From NCBI GenBank assembly GCA_030432405.1, contig JAUIHG010000003.1:1-58540 (forward strand): a stretch of 58,540 nucleotides of DNA, given 5' to 3'. Every line of letters begins with the position of its first letter. Position 1 is the first letter of the stretch. Origin of the DNA: Bacteroidia bacterium (GTDB taxonomy: Bacteria > Bacteroidota > Bacteroidia > Chitinophagales > BACL12). Under the pieces are notes generated by a model. It saw only the letters and a program-made list of their open reading frames with translations, had not been told where the DNA came from and ran no database searches. Positions 7,900 to 15,697 of the stretch are shown in pieces. A program made the translations under genes and the position numbers.

Positions 7900-9059
7900 G
7901 CTCTGGTCTTGGGTATGGATATCAAAAATGCAGCACCGGTTCCGTTGCGCGGCTCCACGCAACGTATGTTTCCGTTGTGCAGTTCAACGATCTTTTTGGC
8001 ATGAGCCAGACCGATGCCGATGCCGGGATAGGCTTCACGTCCGTGGAGGCGTTTGAACAGCTGGAAAACCTTCTCCCGGTACTCCGGCGCAATGCCAATC
8101 CCATTGTCTTCAATTCGAATTTCCCATTCTTTTTCGTTTTCCCTGGCCTGAATATGCACCTTGGTCGGCTGGCCATCATGGCCGAATTTCAGGGCATTGG
8201 TCATCAGGTTTTGGAACAAGGTGTATAGCTCCTTGGGGTAACCACTAATGGTCGGCAGGTGGCGGAAGGCCACGGTGGCCTGGTTATCGCGAATGGCCTC
8301 CTGAAGGTCCGCGCAAACGTCTTCCATGATGGCATTCAAATCCACCGATTCCACGTTGCTGTTGCGGCCCAGTCGGGAGTGCATCAACAGGCCGGAAATC
8401 AGTTCGCGCATGCGGCGCGAACTGTCATCCAGGTACTGAAGGGCCATCCGTTCGCGCTCGGGTTGTTCCGGATCAGCACCGCGTTGCAACAAACCGGTGT
8501 AATTGGTGATGGTCCGCAACGGTTCCTGCAGGTCGTGGGAAGCGATGTAGGCAAACTGTTCCAGTTCCCGGTTTTTGTGTTCGAGCTCCCGGGCCCGGGC
8601 TTCCAGGCTGTCCCTGGCCGAACGGAGTTCGCCTTCCAGGCGATCCCTTCTGCGCAACTCCTCGTTGAACTCCGCGGTGGTGCGCAACTGCACCGCTTTG
8701 GGAAAGAAGTGGAACAATCCGAACACGGTCATCCAGGAGACCACAGCGGTTCCAAAAAGCAGCAAGGCGCTCAGTCTGTAGGCCGGATAATAAAAAATGA
8801 TGGCGTCCACGAGGTGTGTGGCGCCACAGAAGAGGATAAAGCCGATAAAGAGCCAGAAAATCCTGGGCATCGGGATGTCGGGCTTGCGGACAACAAAGCG
8901 GAAGAGGAAGACGGGGATGATGAAATACGCCGCCCAGATGGCGATGTCCGAACCGATGTACAACCAGCCGTGAAAACTGCTCCATTCCCCGCAGTTCCAC
9001 CGCGCAGGCCACTCGGAAGGATCAAACAGGTGCCTAAAAAAATGGTATACCTGATCCAT
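7896..9059 (-). CDS. Sensor histidine kinase with ethylene-receptor-like (ETR1-type) N-terminal membrane domain
   Basis: Three transmembrane helices (about residues 31-55, 67-88 and 95-118) form a domain strikingly like the ethylene-binding domain of plant ETR1. D38, Y45, I48, P49, I75, C78 and H82 correspond, with a constant offset of 13, to ETR1 D25, Y32, I35, P36, I62, C65 and H69; C78 and H82 (FCGATHLV) would bind copper(I). A coiled coil follows, then HisKA (H175 in YIASHDLQEP) and HATPase_c (NLMTNALKFG, EDNGIGI, GIGIGLAHAKKIV). It lacks a GAF domain. The start at 9059 is supported because the conserved WPARWNCGEW segment needs it. It is followed by its response regulator with a 4-nt overlap. 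Kinase function is sure; ligand identity is inference. Confidence 0.9.
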   Translation of the reverse strand: MDQVYHFFRHLFDPSEWPARWNCGEWSSFHGWLYIGSDIAIWAAYFIIPVFLFRFVVRKPDIPMPRIFWLFIGFILFCGATHLVDAIIFYYPAYRLSALLLFGTAVVSWMTVFGLFHFFPKAVQLRTTAEFNEELRRRDRLEGELRSARDSLEARARELEHKNRELEQFAYIASHDLQEPLRTITNYTGLLQRGADPEQPERERMALQYLDDSSRRMRELISGLLMHSRLGRNSNVESVDLNAIMEDVCADLQEAIRDNQATVAFRHLPTISGYPKELYTLFQNLMTNALKFGHDGQPTKVHIQARENEKEWEIRIEDNGIGIAPEYREKVFQLFKRLHGREAYPGIGIGLAHAKKIVELHNGNIRCVEPRNGTGAAFLISIPKTRA

Positions 9060-9077
9060 GCGATCAAGTATACCATT
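9041..9077 (-). promoter_or_regulatory. Terminator-like hairpin enclosing the start codon of the sensor kinase
   Basis: Arms 9041-9056 and 9062-9077 pair over 16 bp. In the minus-strand transcript the only non-Watson-Crick pair is one G-U. The 5-nt loop is GCATG and contains the kinase ATG. Immediately 3' of the hairpin the transcript has a run of seven Ts (two belonging to the arm), giving an intrinsic-terminator geometry inside codons 1-8. This suggests start-codon sequestration or transcription attenuation. Confidence 0.6.
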
Positions 9078-9194
9078 AAAAGTTGCCCTCTATGGGCACC
9101 ATATGGGACAATGTTGGAACCGCGACATTCGCTACAGCCCCGGGAGGCTTAGCAGATTATCCCGCGGAATCCGCGCACAACCAGCCGGTTGCCC

Positions 9195-10013
9195 TTAGTT
9201 CTGCTGGTGCACGTGCACGTCCATCTGCGGGAAGGGGATGTTGAGGCCTTCCTTGGCAAAGGCTTCATAGACCTTGTGGTGCATGTCGAAGTAGATGCCC
9301 CAATAGTCGGAGCCTTTGGCCCAGACGCGCACCACGATGTTCACCGAGCTGTCGGCCAGTTCGGACAGCGCAATGAAGGGTTCGGCCGGATCGTTGATGA
9401 TGCGGCTGTCGGCCTTGATGAGGCCCATGAGCACCTCCCGCGCCTTGGTGTAGTCGTCGCCGTAGCCAATGCCAAACGTGAAGTCCACCCGGCGCTTTTC
9501 CTCGCGCGAGAAGTTGACCATCGGTCCCGTGCTCAGGGGGCCGTTGGGGATGATGATGGTCTTGTTGTCCGGTGTCTTGAGGATGGTATTGAAGATCTGG
9601 ATCTCGTTGACCGTTCCCATATAGCCTTGCGCCTCAATGAAGTGGCCCTTCTCAAAAGGCTTGAAGAGCAGCAGCATCACGCCTCCGGCGAAGTTGGACA
9701 GCGAACCGCTCAGCGCCATGCCCACCGCCAGGCCAATGGCACCAATGATGGCTACAAACGAGGTCATGGCCACGCCCAGCATGCTGAGTACGGTGATGAT
9801 CAACAGCACACGCAGCAGGGTGCCGGCCAGCCCGAGCAGGAAGGGCTTCAGGGTCGGGTCGGTTCCCCGGCGGTCCAGCATGGAGCTTAAGCCTCTTTTC
9901 AATCCACGAACGACCATGCCGCCGATAATCCATACCAAAATGGCCCCCAACAATTTGGGGCCGTATTCCAATCCGATCTCCTGCAGTTTAATAATGGCTT
10001 GTTCAGCGTTCAT
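9195..10013 (-). CDS. MscS-family mechanosensitive ion channel
   Basis: The 272-residue protein is a small MscS-type channel: N-terminal helices (GAILVWIIGGMVV, LLRVLLIITVLSMLGV), then the pore-lining TM3 rich in Gly and Ala (IIGAIGLAVGMALSGSLSNFAGGVMLLLFKPF). A cytoplasmic beta domain (GTVNEIQIFNTILKTPDNKTIIIPNGPL) and alpha/beta C-terminal vestibule (GIGYGDDYTKA) follow. It should release osmolytes on hypo-osmotic shock. It is close in size to E. coli MscS and lacks the long N-terminal extension of the second MscS at 16876. Confidence 0.93.
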   Translation of the reverse strand: MNAEQAIIKLQEIGLEYGPKLLGAILVWIIGGMVVRGLKRGLSSMLDRRGTDPTLKPFLLGLAGTLLRVLLIITVLSMLGVAMTSFVAIIGAIGLAVGMALSGSLSNFAGGVMLLLFKPFEKGHFIEAQGYMGTVNEIQIFNTILKTPDNKTIIIPNGPLSTGPMVNFSREEKRRVDFTFGIGYGDDYTKAREVLMGLIKADSRIINDPAEPFIALSELADSSVNIVVRVWAKGSDYWGIYFDMHHKVYEAFAKEGLNIPFPQMDVHVHQQN

Positions 10014-10106
10014 GGTATCGTTTTTTTACGAATTTGAATGAGCGTTCGGGTGCAAACCTCGGTTATACAGACGGGAATAAGGAGGCTGGTCACCCAAAGG
10101 ATGCCG

Positions 10107-10114
10107 TATTTTTG
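10107..10114 (+). promoter_or_regulatory. -7 promoter element of yebC
   Basis: TATTTTTG matches TAnnTTTG and lies 47 nt before the yebC ATG in the 148-bp divergent region. No convincing -33 element was seen. Confidence 0.5.
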
Positions 10115-10161
10115 GGCCGTTTTCCGCAAAACCCACCCTGAGCACCCACATTCAAACGTAT

Positions 10162-10872
10162 ATGGGAAGAGCATTTGAATACCGCCGCGCCGCCAAGGAA
10201 AAACGCTGGGACAAGATGTCCAAGGTGTTTCCCAAACTGGCCAAGGCCATCACCGTTGCCGCCAAGGAAAGCGGTCCGGACCCAGATGCCAATGCCAAGC
10301 TGCGCCTGGCCATCCAGAAGGCCAAGGCGGAGAACATGCCCAAGGACAACATTGAAAAAGCCATTGCGCGGGCTTCCGGCAAGGATGCCGAAGACATTGT
10401 AGAAATCAACTACGAGGGCAAAGGTCCCCACGGCGTGCTGGTTTTTGTGGAATGCGCCACGGACAACCCCACACGAACGGTGGCCAACGTCAAAAGCTAT
10501 TTCAACAAATCCGGTGGCGGCATGGTCCCCACCGGCAGTCTGGAGTTTTTGTTCGCCCGCAAGGCGGTTTTTGAATTTCAAATGCCCGAGGGGCAGTCCC
10601 GCGATGACGTGGAACTGGGCCTCATCGACGCGGAACTCGAGGAATTGGAAGAAAACGACGGCACCTATTATGCTTATGCGGATTATACCGCCTTCGGCAA
10701 GCTCGGCGAAGCCTTTGAGGCCCTGGGCATTGAGCCCAGTGATGCCAAATTGAAGCGCATCCCCACCTCACCGGTGTCCTTTTCCGATGAGCAACTCGAA
10801 GAAATTGAGAAGATGCTCGACAAAATGGAAGACGACGAGGACGTACAGGCGGTGTACACCAACATCGACTGA
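10162..10872 (+). CDS. yebC: YebC/PmpR-type family protein
   Basis: The 236-residue protein matches the YebC family along its whole length: an N-terminal basic start ([20 protein letters not shown]), the helical segment [28 protein letters not shown], and the [15 protein letters not shown] and [20 protein letters not shown] signatures towards the end. The N terminus differs from the usual MAGHSKW, as in the FEYRRA subgroup common in Bacteroidota. Family members act as DNA-binding regulators or, as shown for some, as translation factors relieving ribosome stalling; which applies here is not decidable. It has its own promoter. Confidence 0.93.
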   Translation: MGRAFEYRRAAKEKRWDKMSKVFPKLAKAITVAAKESGPDPDANAKLRLAIQKAKAENMPKDNIEKAIARASGKDAEDIVEINYEGKGPHGVLVFVECATDNPTRTVANVKSYFNKSGGGMVPTGSLEFLFARKAVFEFQMPEGQSRDDVELGLIDAELEELEENDGTYYAYADYTAFGKLGEAFEALGIEPSDAKLKRIPTSPVSFSDEQLEEIEKMLDKMEDDEDVQAVYTNID

Positions 10873-11049
10873 GTCCTCTGCAACTCCCCTGCACGGTGCT
10901 GATCTATTGCCTTTGGTGACCCGCATCACGGCACGGGCATCCTGGAGCGGCGATACTTGTACCGTCAGACCAAGACGCCGGACGTCCATGCGGGACTGTG
11001 CGACCGCTGGCTGCGGCCTACCCGGTTTGGCGACCTCAATACTCAAGCC

Positions 11050-11364
11050 ATGGCAGCTCCCAAATTCAGCGACCTCGTTTCCAGCGACACCCCTACACTG
11101 GTTGATTTTTCCGCCGAATGGTGCGGCCCCTGCCGCATGTTGGGCCCCATCCTCGAACAGGTGAAGGCCTCCATGGGGGACCGCGTGCGCATCCTCAAAA
11201 TCGACGTAGACCGCAACGCCAAGCTGGCCGCTCATTTCCGGGTGCAAAGCGTACCCACCTTGATGATTTTCCGCAAGGGCGAGCTGCTTTGGCGGCAAAG
11301 CGGCGTAATGAATGCCAAACAACTGGAGCACGCCATCGAGTCGGTCCAAAAACAAGCCGCCTGA
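11050..11364 (+). CDS. trxA: Thioredoxin
   Basis: The 104-residue single thioredoxin domain has the canonical redox motif WCGPC (Cys25 and Cys28) in LVDFSAEWCGPCRMLGPIL and the cis-proline motif VQSVPTLMIF. There is no signal peptide, so it is cytoplasmic. The open frame begins at 10957, but the first 31 residues match nothing in the family, so ATG 11050 is chosen. It lies 177 bp after yebC and is convergent with an outer-membrane protein gene. Several thioredoxins are likely in the genome, so the symbol is tentative. Confidence 0.9.
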   Translation: MAAPKFSDLVSSDTPTLVDFSAEWCGPCRMLGPILEQVKASMGDRVRILKIDVDRNAKLAAHFRVQSVPTLMIFRKGELLWRQSGVMNAKQLEHAIESVQKQAA

Positions 11365-11473
11365 ACGGCGAAGGCCGAACGGCGGCTTGCAGGCACCGGC
11401 AATTCAGGGAGGAAATTGACGGGCCGGGAGCATGAACGATACCGCACCAACGTTTCGGTGCGCATCGATGGCA

Positions 11474-12154
11474 TCAGTATTGGACTTCCGACCGGTTTCC
11501 GAGCACGATGCCTACAGAGGCAACAAATGCGCGGTACCGGGTATCGGGCGCAAACCCTGAACCTTCGTCGTATACGTCGGAAAAGCCGTGGACATAGCCC
11601 ACATCCAGGGCAATCAGGTCGATAATGTCCACACCTACACCGACGTCAAGAGCCGCGTTGCCATTCCGGAATGAAGGCGCTCTATAGGTTTGGTTGTCGT
11701 TGTCGGCCCAACCCAAAACAAAATCATAAGACGGACCGGCCATTAAACGGAGGGTCAATATTTCGGATTGGATGACATCCACACCTACTGCCAACCGCGT
11801 TTTCAAGGCATTGCGACCGATGTCTTCACGGTTGGTTGTTGGGCCATCGGACGACTTGTACAGCGTTTTGGCATTGGTGAACAACACGCCGGGTTGTACA
11901 TAAAATCGGCCGCCAATCCGGGCGTTCAATCCCGTTTGGAAACCCGCTTTGGCGTTGGTTTCCACACCGTCGCTGGGCGCTTGGTTCAATCGGAGTACGT
12001 GCAATCCGAATTGAGGCACCACATCAACACCAACCTGAGCTTTCAGGTTGGGAACACAGGCAAACATCAAAAAGAAAGCACCAAGCCATGCGGCTTTGCT
12101 TGGACGGCGCATATGGCGCGCCGGTCGGGGCTGAAGGGGATTATACGTTTTCAT
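11474..12154 (-). CDS. Outer-membrane beta-barrel protein (PorT-like)
   Basis: The 226-residue protein has a signal peptide (LGAFFLMFACVPNLKAQ) and then alternating hydrophobic strands ending in aromatic residues (FYVQPGVLFTN, RLMAGPSYDFVLGWA, IALDVGYVHGFSDVYDEG, YRAFVASVGIVLG). This is the small-barrel type often named PorT family in Bacteroidota. An alternative ATG at 12112 would give a shorter signal peptide. No partner gene is obvious; function is unknown beyond outer-membrane location. Confidence 0.7.
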   Translation of the reverse strand: MKTYNPLQPRPARHMRRPSKAAWLGAFFLMFACVPNLKAQVGVDVVPQFGLHVLRLNQAPSDGVETNAKAGFQTGLNARIGGRFYVQPGVLFTNAKTLYKSSDGPTTNREDIGRNALKTRLAVGVDVIQSEILTLRLMAGPSYDFVLGWADNDNQTYRAPSFRNGNAALDVGVGVDIIDLIALDVGYVHGFSDVYDEGSGFAPDTRYRAFVASVGIVLGNRSEVQY

Positions 12155-12229
12155 GCTTCAAAGGTCCCGCTCAGGTGCCATTAGGCCCTGTCCAAAGGGA
12201 AGGAGGAAGGGACGAAAACGGATTAAGCG

Positions 12230-13537
12230 CTAATCCTGCGCGGATTGAAAACGCAAGGTTTGACCTTCGCTGCGTGCGGCTTGTTGAACAGCTTCCATTT
12301 CCAGGTACGCTCCGGAACGCCAAATGGACCAACGCTTTCCGGCAAGGTCTGCCGCCAGGGTATAGCCGTTGCCAGGACAGGCCATTTTGGTGCTCATCAT
12401 GGCTTGGTCCACAACAACGCCTCCCGGCGAATGCCGCATCCTCCCGTTGAAGCGGTTGCAGCCGTCGCTGCCAAAGACGGCGACCCGCGTTTCATCAAGC
12501 TGCATGGTGGGCAACCCACGGGGATAATCGGCCGGGTCCAGCACAACACCGTTATGGGCATCCAACATCCAGGTCCCCAACCAGGCCGGATCCATGGGAA
12601 AACGGCCGCAGCCATGGTAAACCACCGAATCCAACCGGCTCCCGGGCACGCCGCGAAGCTCCACGGCATAGGGGTAAGGCGTTCCGGACATGGGATCCGA
12701 ACATGCTTGGGCGGTAAAGCGGATGTGCACGTTTTTGAGCCAATCCAACGATTGGGGCGTTGACGGCTGATCCGGTGCTTCGCCGGTTCCGCCGGCAGTC
12801 ATGGAAAACTCAAGCACCCAACTGCCGTTGGGCCCGGGTTCCAGTGGTCTGGGCGGCCCTTGCGCCTGCAGCCCTTCTGGTGTGCGGAAGGTCCACCCCT
12901 TGGTGGGGTGAAAGTCCAGGGCCCAAAAAGGCTCCTGGCCAAGCGCGTACGCGCGAATGCCCTCCGCCCATTTTTTGCGCGCCAGGTCGGAAGAATGGCT
13001 GTTGTTGTCGATCATGGGTGGAGCCGGTTTGGCCAGCAGGTGGTCCTGTTCCTCCAGGCGGTATGGACGGCCATCGCCATCCGAACGGATGGCAGCCTGG
13101 TGGTCCAGCCAAAGCAGGGCCTGCTCCTGCATGAGGAAGCGGCGCGGTTGGTTTTCCTGGGGATCCAGCAGCAAGGTGTCGCCCCGAAAAGCAAAAAAGC
13201 CTTCACTTTTGTTTTGGATTTGCCGATTGCCCGAGGGCTGCTCTGACCACAAGTAGCGGCCATCTTCGGCGAGCTGCAGTTGGACCTGTAGCCCAACGCC
13301 GTCCTGTGTTCCACCCGCACCCTGCGGCAGCGGACCGGCAAAGCGCCGGGCGGCCTCGGGGATCGGGCCGGATGACGTTGCGAGGGCAGCGCTTGGTCTT
13401 CCCGCTGTGGAGGCCTGCTTTTGCGGGTTTTCGCCGCAGGCGAAAAACAAAACCAAGACCAGGGCAGCAGTCACCTTTGGAACGATGCATCCGTTCTGAC
13501 CGGGCTTGATGGACGTAGGAAAGCAAAAGCCGTTCAT
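12230..13537 (-). CDS. Lipoprotein with NlpE-like, COG3650-like and META (HslJ) domains
   Basis: The lipobox LFFAC gives a lipidated Cys34. Domains in order: an NlpE-N-like beta barrel (VGLQVQLQLAEDGRYLWSEQ, FFAFRGDTLLLDPQ, residues ~70-160), a membrane-protein-like domain containing IRAYALGQEPFWALDF, and a C-terminal META/HslJ domain (LGTWMLDAHNG, VFGSDGCNRFNGRM, STKMACPGNGY). These families belong to envelope stress or copper/heat-shock lipoproteins. The start at 13537 overlaps the upstream stop by ATGA. The lipobox codons are part of a dispersed palindrome (13428-13446). Specific function is not known. Confidence 0.72.
   Translation of the reverse strand: MNGFCFPTSIKPGQNGCIVPKVTAALVLVLFFACGENPQKQASTAGRPSAALATSSGPIPEAARRFAGPLPQGAGGTQDGVGLQVQLQLAEDGRYLWSEQPSGNRQIQNKSEGFFAFRGDTLLLDPQENQPRRFLMQEQALLWLDHQAAIRSDGDGRPYRLEEQDHLLAKPAPPMIDNNSHSSDLARKKWAEGIRAYALGQEPFWALDFHPTKGWTFRTPEGLQAQGPPRPLEPGPNGSWVLEFSMTAGGTGEAPDQPSTPQSLDWLKNVHIRFTAQACSDPMSGTPYPYAVELRGVPGSRLDSVVYHGCGRFPMDPAWLGTWMLDAHNGVVLDPADYPRGLPTMQLDETRVAVFGSDGCNRFNGRMRHSPGGVVVDQAMMSTKMACPGNGYTLAADLAGKRWSIWRSGAYLEMEAVQQAARSEGQTLRFQSAQD
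13428..13446. repeat. Dispersed palindrome copy 1 (TTCGCC-n-GGCGAA), inside lipoprotein gene
   Basis: TTTTCGCC, GCA spacer, GGCGAAAA: 8-bp arms. On the coding strand it encodes FFACGE, so it supplies the lipobox cysteine. Confidence 0.6.
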
Positions 13538-14343
13538 GGTTTGTACCAGCACTTTTTTCCCTTTTTGAGTTCGATGGCCTCGCTGCGCACCGAAGCCTCC
13601 CGGGGAATGTAGCGCAAGATGCGCCCGTCCAGCATCCAGCGGTCGTCCACCAGGGCTGGAACGTAGAGGTCGGCAAATTCGAGGTGCAGGAACAGGCGCT
13701 TGCCCAGAAAGGCGCCAGCCAGTTCGGGATCATCGAGCACCACGTGAACCGGATCCATGCCCGGCACCACAAAGCGAAGGCTGCGGGTTTGTGCAGGAAT
13801 GTCCAGCGTTCCCCGTCCCCAGCGCAAAGCAGGTCCGGCGTCTGCCTGCACGCGCATGCCGCGCAATAGGGCAGGATCCGAAGCGCTGAGCTGCAAACGG
13901 AGCTTGCCTTCGGCAATTGAATTGGCTTTTGGTTCAGCTTCAGCTGCCGTCCGTGCCGCATCCGGAGCGGCTCCGGAAGACGGCGTTTCCGCGCCTTGCA
14001 CATCGGCCAGGACCCGGAAAAAGGGCCTGCGGTCCGTATTCAACACCAGGGTATCCCCGCGCTTTTGCCAGCCGCCGCTGAAGTCCCGATCGATGGTGCA
14101 ATTGCTGCTGGTCATGCGGAATCGCCCCCCCGCAGCATGCTTCCAGGCACCATCATGCGTCAATTTCAGGCAGATTTTTTCGACGGCATTGCGGGAAGCA
14201 AAACGGGTCTGCGTATCGGACGCTTCCTGCGCCAACAGACCTATGGGCAGCAGCAGCACACCCGCCAGACCAGTGACCCGCACAGTTCCAGCGCGCAGGC
14301 AGTCCATTACGCGCAGTTTCAGCCTACAGAACAGCTCAGCCAT
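13534..14343 (-). CDS. Exported protein of unknown function
   Basis: From ATG 14343 the protein has 269 residues with a hydrophobic signal segment (VTGLAGVLLLPIGLLAQ). The mature part is beta-rich (GGRFRMTSSNCTIDRDF, LRFVVPGMDPVHVVLDD, FLHLEFADLYVPALVDDRWMLDG) with an alanine- and glutamate-rich linker in the middle. The open frame reaches 14697, but those extra residues are basic, proline-rich and lie beyond the signal peptide. It is translationally coupled (ATGA) to the downstream META lipoprotein, so the two probably work together. No family was recognised. Confidence 0.6.
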   Translation of the reverse strand: MAELFCRLKLRVMDCLRAGTVRVTGLAGVLLLPIGLLAQEASDTQTRFASRNAVEKICLKLTHDGAWKHAAGGRFRMTSSNCTIDRDFSGGWQKRGDTLVLNTDRRPFFRVLADVQGAETPSSGAAPDAARTAAEAEPKANSIAEGKLRLQLSASDPALLRGMRVQADAGPALRWGRGTLDIPAQTRSLRFVVPGMDPVHVVLDDPELAGAFLGKRLFLHLEFADLYVPALVDDRWMLDGRILRYIPREASVRSEAIELKKGKKCWYKP

Positions 14344-14371
14344 TGTGGCGGTAGTGTACGGAAACAGAAAT

Positions 14372-15115
14372 TCACCAAGGGGCTTTGGCGCCTGTTTGAC
14401 GAAGCCACTGCGTAAACGCACCCCCGGCATTTTTGGGCTCGGCTTTCCGTTCCTCTGTCGCCTGTTGCTGTGAAGCCCCTTCCTGCGCCGTGGATTCCGT
14501 GTAGCGCTTTGGCGGGCTTTCGCCCGAACGGGCATGATCAACGTGGCGCCTGCCGTTGGCGGACTTTTCCGCAGTGGTGTGGGAGGCATCCGAATCGCTT
14601 TTGCCTTCGTGCTTGCGCTTGGGTGCAGATTGGCCGAGCTCGTCTTCGGGCACATCGTCCCAGACGGCATCGGCCAACAAGCCGGTCCGGCGTTCATATG
14701 CCTTGATCAGCAGGGCCAGGGCGCGTTGCATATCGAAGGCATCCTGCAAACGCTCGTTGAGGGCGTGCAATTGTTGGTCCTTGGCTTGCAATTGGGCTTC
14801 CAACGTGCCCAGATAGCGTTCGGCCAGGTCCCAGGTGCGTTTTTCTGCCACGGCTGCACGGGCACTTTCGTCTTCTTGCCGGGCAGCATCCGGACCATCC
14901 TTTCCGCGGTTGTGGTCCTCCGGAGGGTCCTGGGCGCTCCTGTCCTCCTTCTTTTCGGTTTGCAGCCCTTCGGGCGAACCGCCTTCGCCGTCAGGCGCCC
15001 CGGAGTCCTTTGCAATAGGCGCGTAGACGGGAAACCCCACACCCTCCTCACGAATGGGAAAGGCATCGTCCTCCCAGCGCTTTTTCTCTTTCGATTTGTT
15101 TTTCTTTCCGCCCAT
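14372..15115 (-). CDS. Charged, low-complexity protein with central coiled coil
   Basis: The 247-residue protein begins MGGKKNKSKEKKRW and is rich in Lys, Glu, Asp and Gly. A coiled coil runs through AERYLGTLEAQLQAKDQQLHALNERLQDAFDM (~residues 97-128). The C-terminal third is again low-complexity and polar. No signal peptide or membrane helix is seen. It sits in a tightly packed minus-strand run, 6 nt after the lipoprotein at 15122 and 28 nt before the next gene. No family was recognised; the reading frame is believed real because it fills the operon. Confidence 0.5.
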   Translation of the reverse strand: MGGKKNKSKEKKRWEDDAFPIREEGVGFPVYAPIAKDSGAPDGEGGSPEGLQTEKKEDRSAQDPPEDHNRGKDGPDAARQEDESARAAVAEKRTWDLAERYLGTLEAQLQAKDQQLHALNERLQDAFDMQRALALLIKAYERRTGLLADAVWDDVPEDELGQSAPKRKHEGKSDSDASHTTAEKSANGRRHVDHARSGESPPKRYTESTAQEGASQQQATEERKAEPKNAGGAFTQWLRQTGAKAPW

Positions 15116-15121
15116 AGACTG

Positions 15122-15697
15122 CTACAACAAAGCAAAACAAACGTTGAAGCTCCCTCCGGTAACACTGATCATGTCGCCAGTGTCAAAGCTCTCCATCTCG
15201 AAGGCAAAGCTGCCGTTGACGCGGCCATCCTGACAATTGCTGACCACCACCTGGCCTGTGCCGCCCGTTTGAAAGTACAGGTTCCCGTCGGGGTCCGTGT
15301 ATTCGGCCAGAAAGCCACTGCAGGCAAAGGGTACGGCGGGCACACAATAGTTGAGGGTGAAATTGCCGTAGTAGGGCTCTGGCGTGACGCAATCCACCGG
15401 ACCATCCGGCCGGAAGTCCTGAATGACGAGGCGAAACTGGGAACCATCGGAAGCAAAAGCATCCACAACGAGTTCCACAAAGGAAACTCCATTGATTGGA
15501 TCATTGACCAGGCTCAGGTAGTTGCCTACTTCTTCTGTATTGAAGGTGCCCCCGTCCAAAGCAAATGCTACCACGTTGTTGCAGCCCAAAAAACCGGAGC
15601 CGCGGCACCCGGACCACATGGCAGAGGCCAAAAGGAGTACGGGAAGCAGCAGGCGAAGCTTAAGGTCAGCCTGGCATAAACGGTTGCGCGCATGCAT
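15122..15697 (-). CDS. Lipoprotein of unknown function
   Basis: A lipoprotein signal peptide (LLLPVLLLASAMWSGC, Cys31) leads a 160-residue mature domain that is beta-rich and has several cysteines (CNNVV, VDCVTPE, NYCVPAVPFACSG, SNCQDG). The form (a calcification of GTFNTEEVGNYL, VQFRLVIQDF-like strands and GSFAFEMESFDTGDMISVTGGSFNV at the end) resembles the small lipoproteins common in Flavobacteriia, but no domain was assigned. The start ATG shares one base with the stop of the upstream AraC-type regulator (TGATG), suggesting co-translation. Confidence 0.6.
   Translation of the reverse strand: MHARNRLCQADLKLRLLLPVLLLASAMWSGCRGSGFLGCNNVVAFALDGGTFNTEEVGNYLSLVNDPINGVSFVELVVDAFASDGSQFRLVIQDFRPDGPVDCVTPEPYYGNFTLNYCVPAVPFACSGFLAEYTDPDGNLYFQTGGTGQVVVSNCQDGRVNGSFAFEMESFDTGDMISVTGGSFNVCFALL

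Noticed and set aside
8259-9152. 297-residue plus-strand open frame
   Set aside because: Antisense to the ethylene-receptor-like kinase; no domain.
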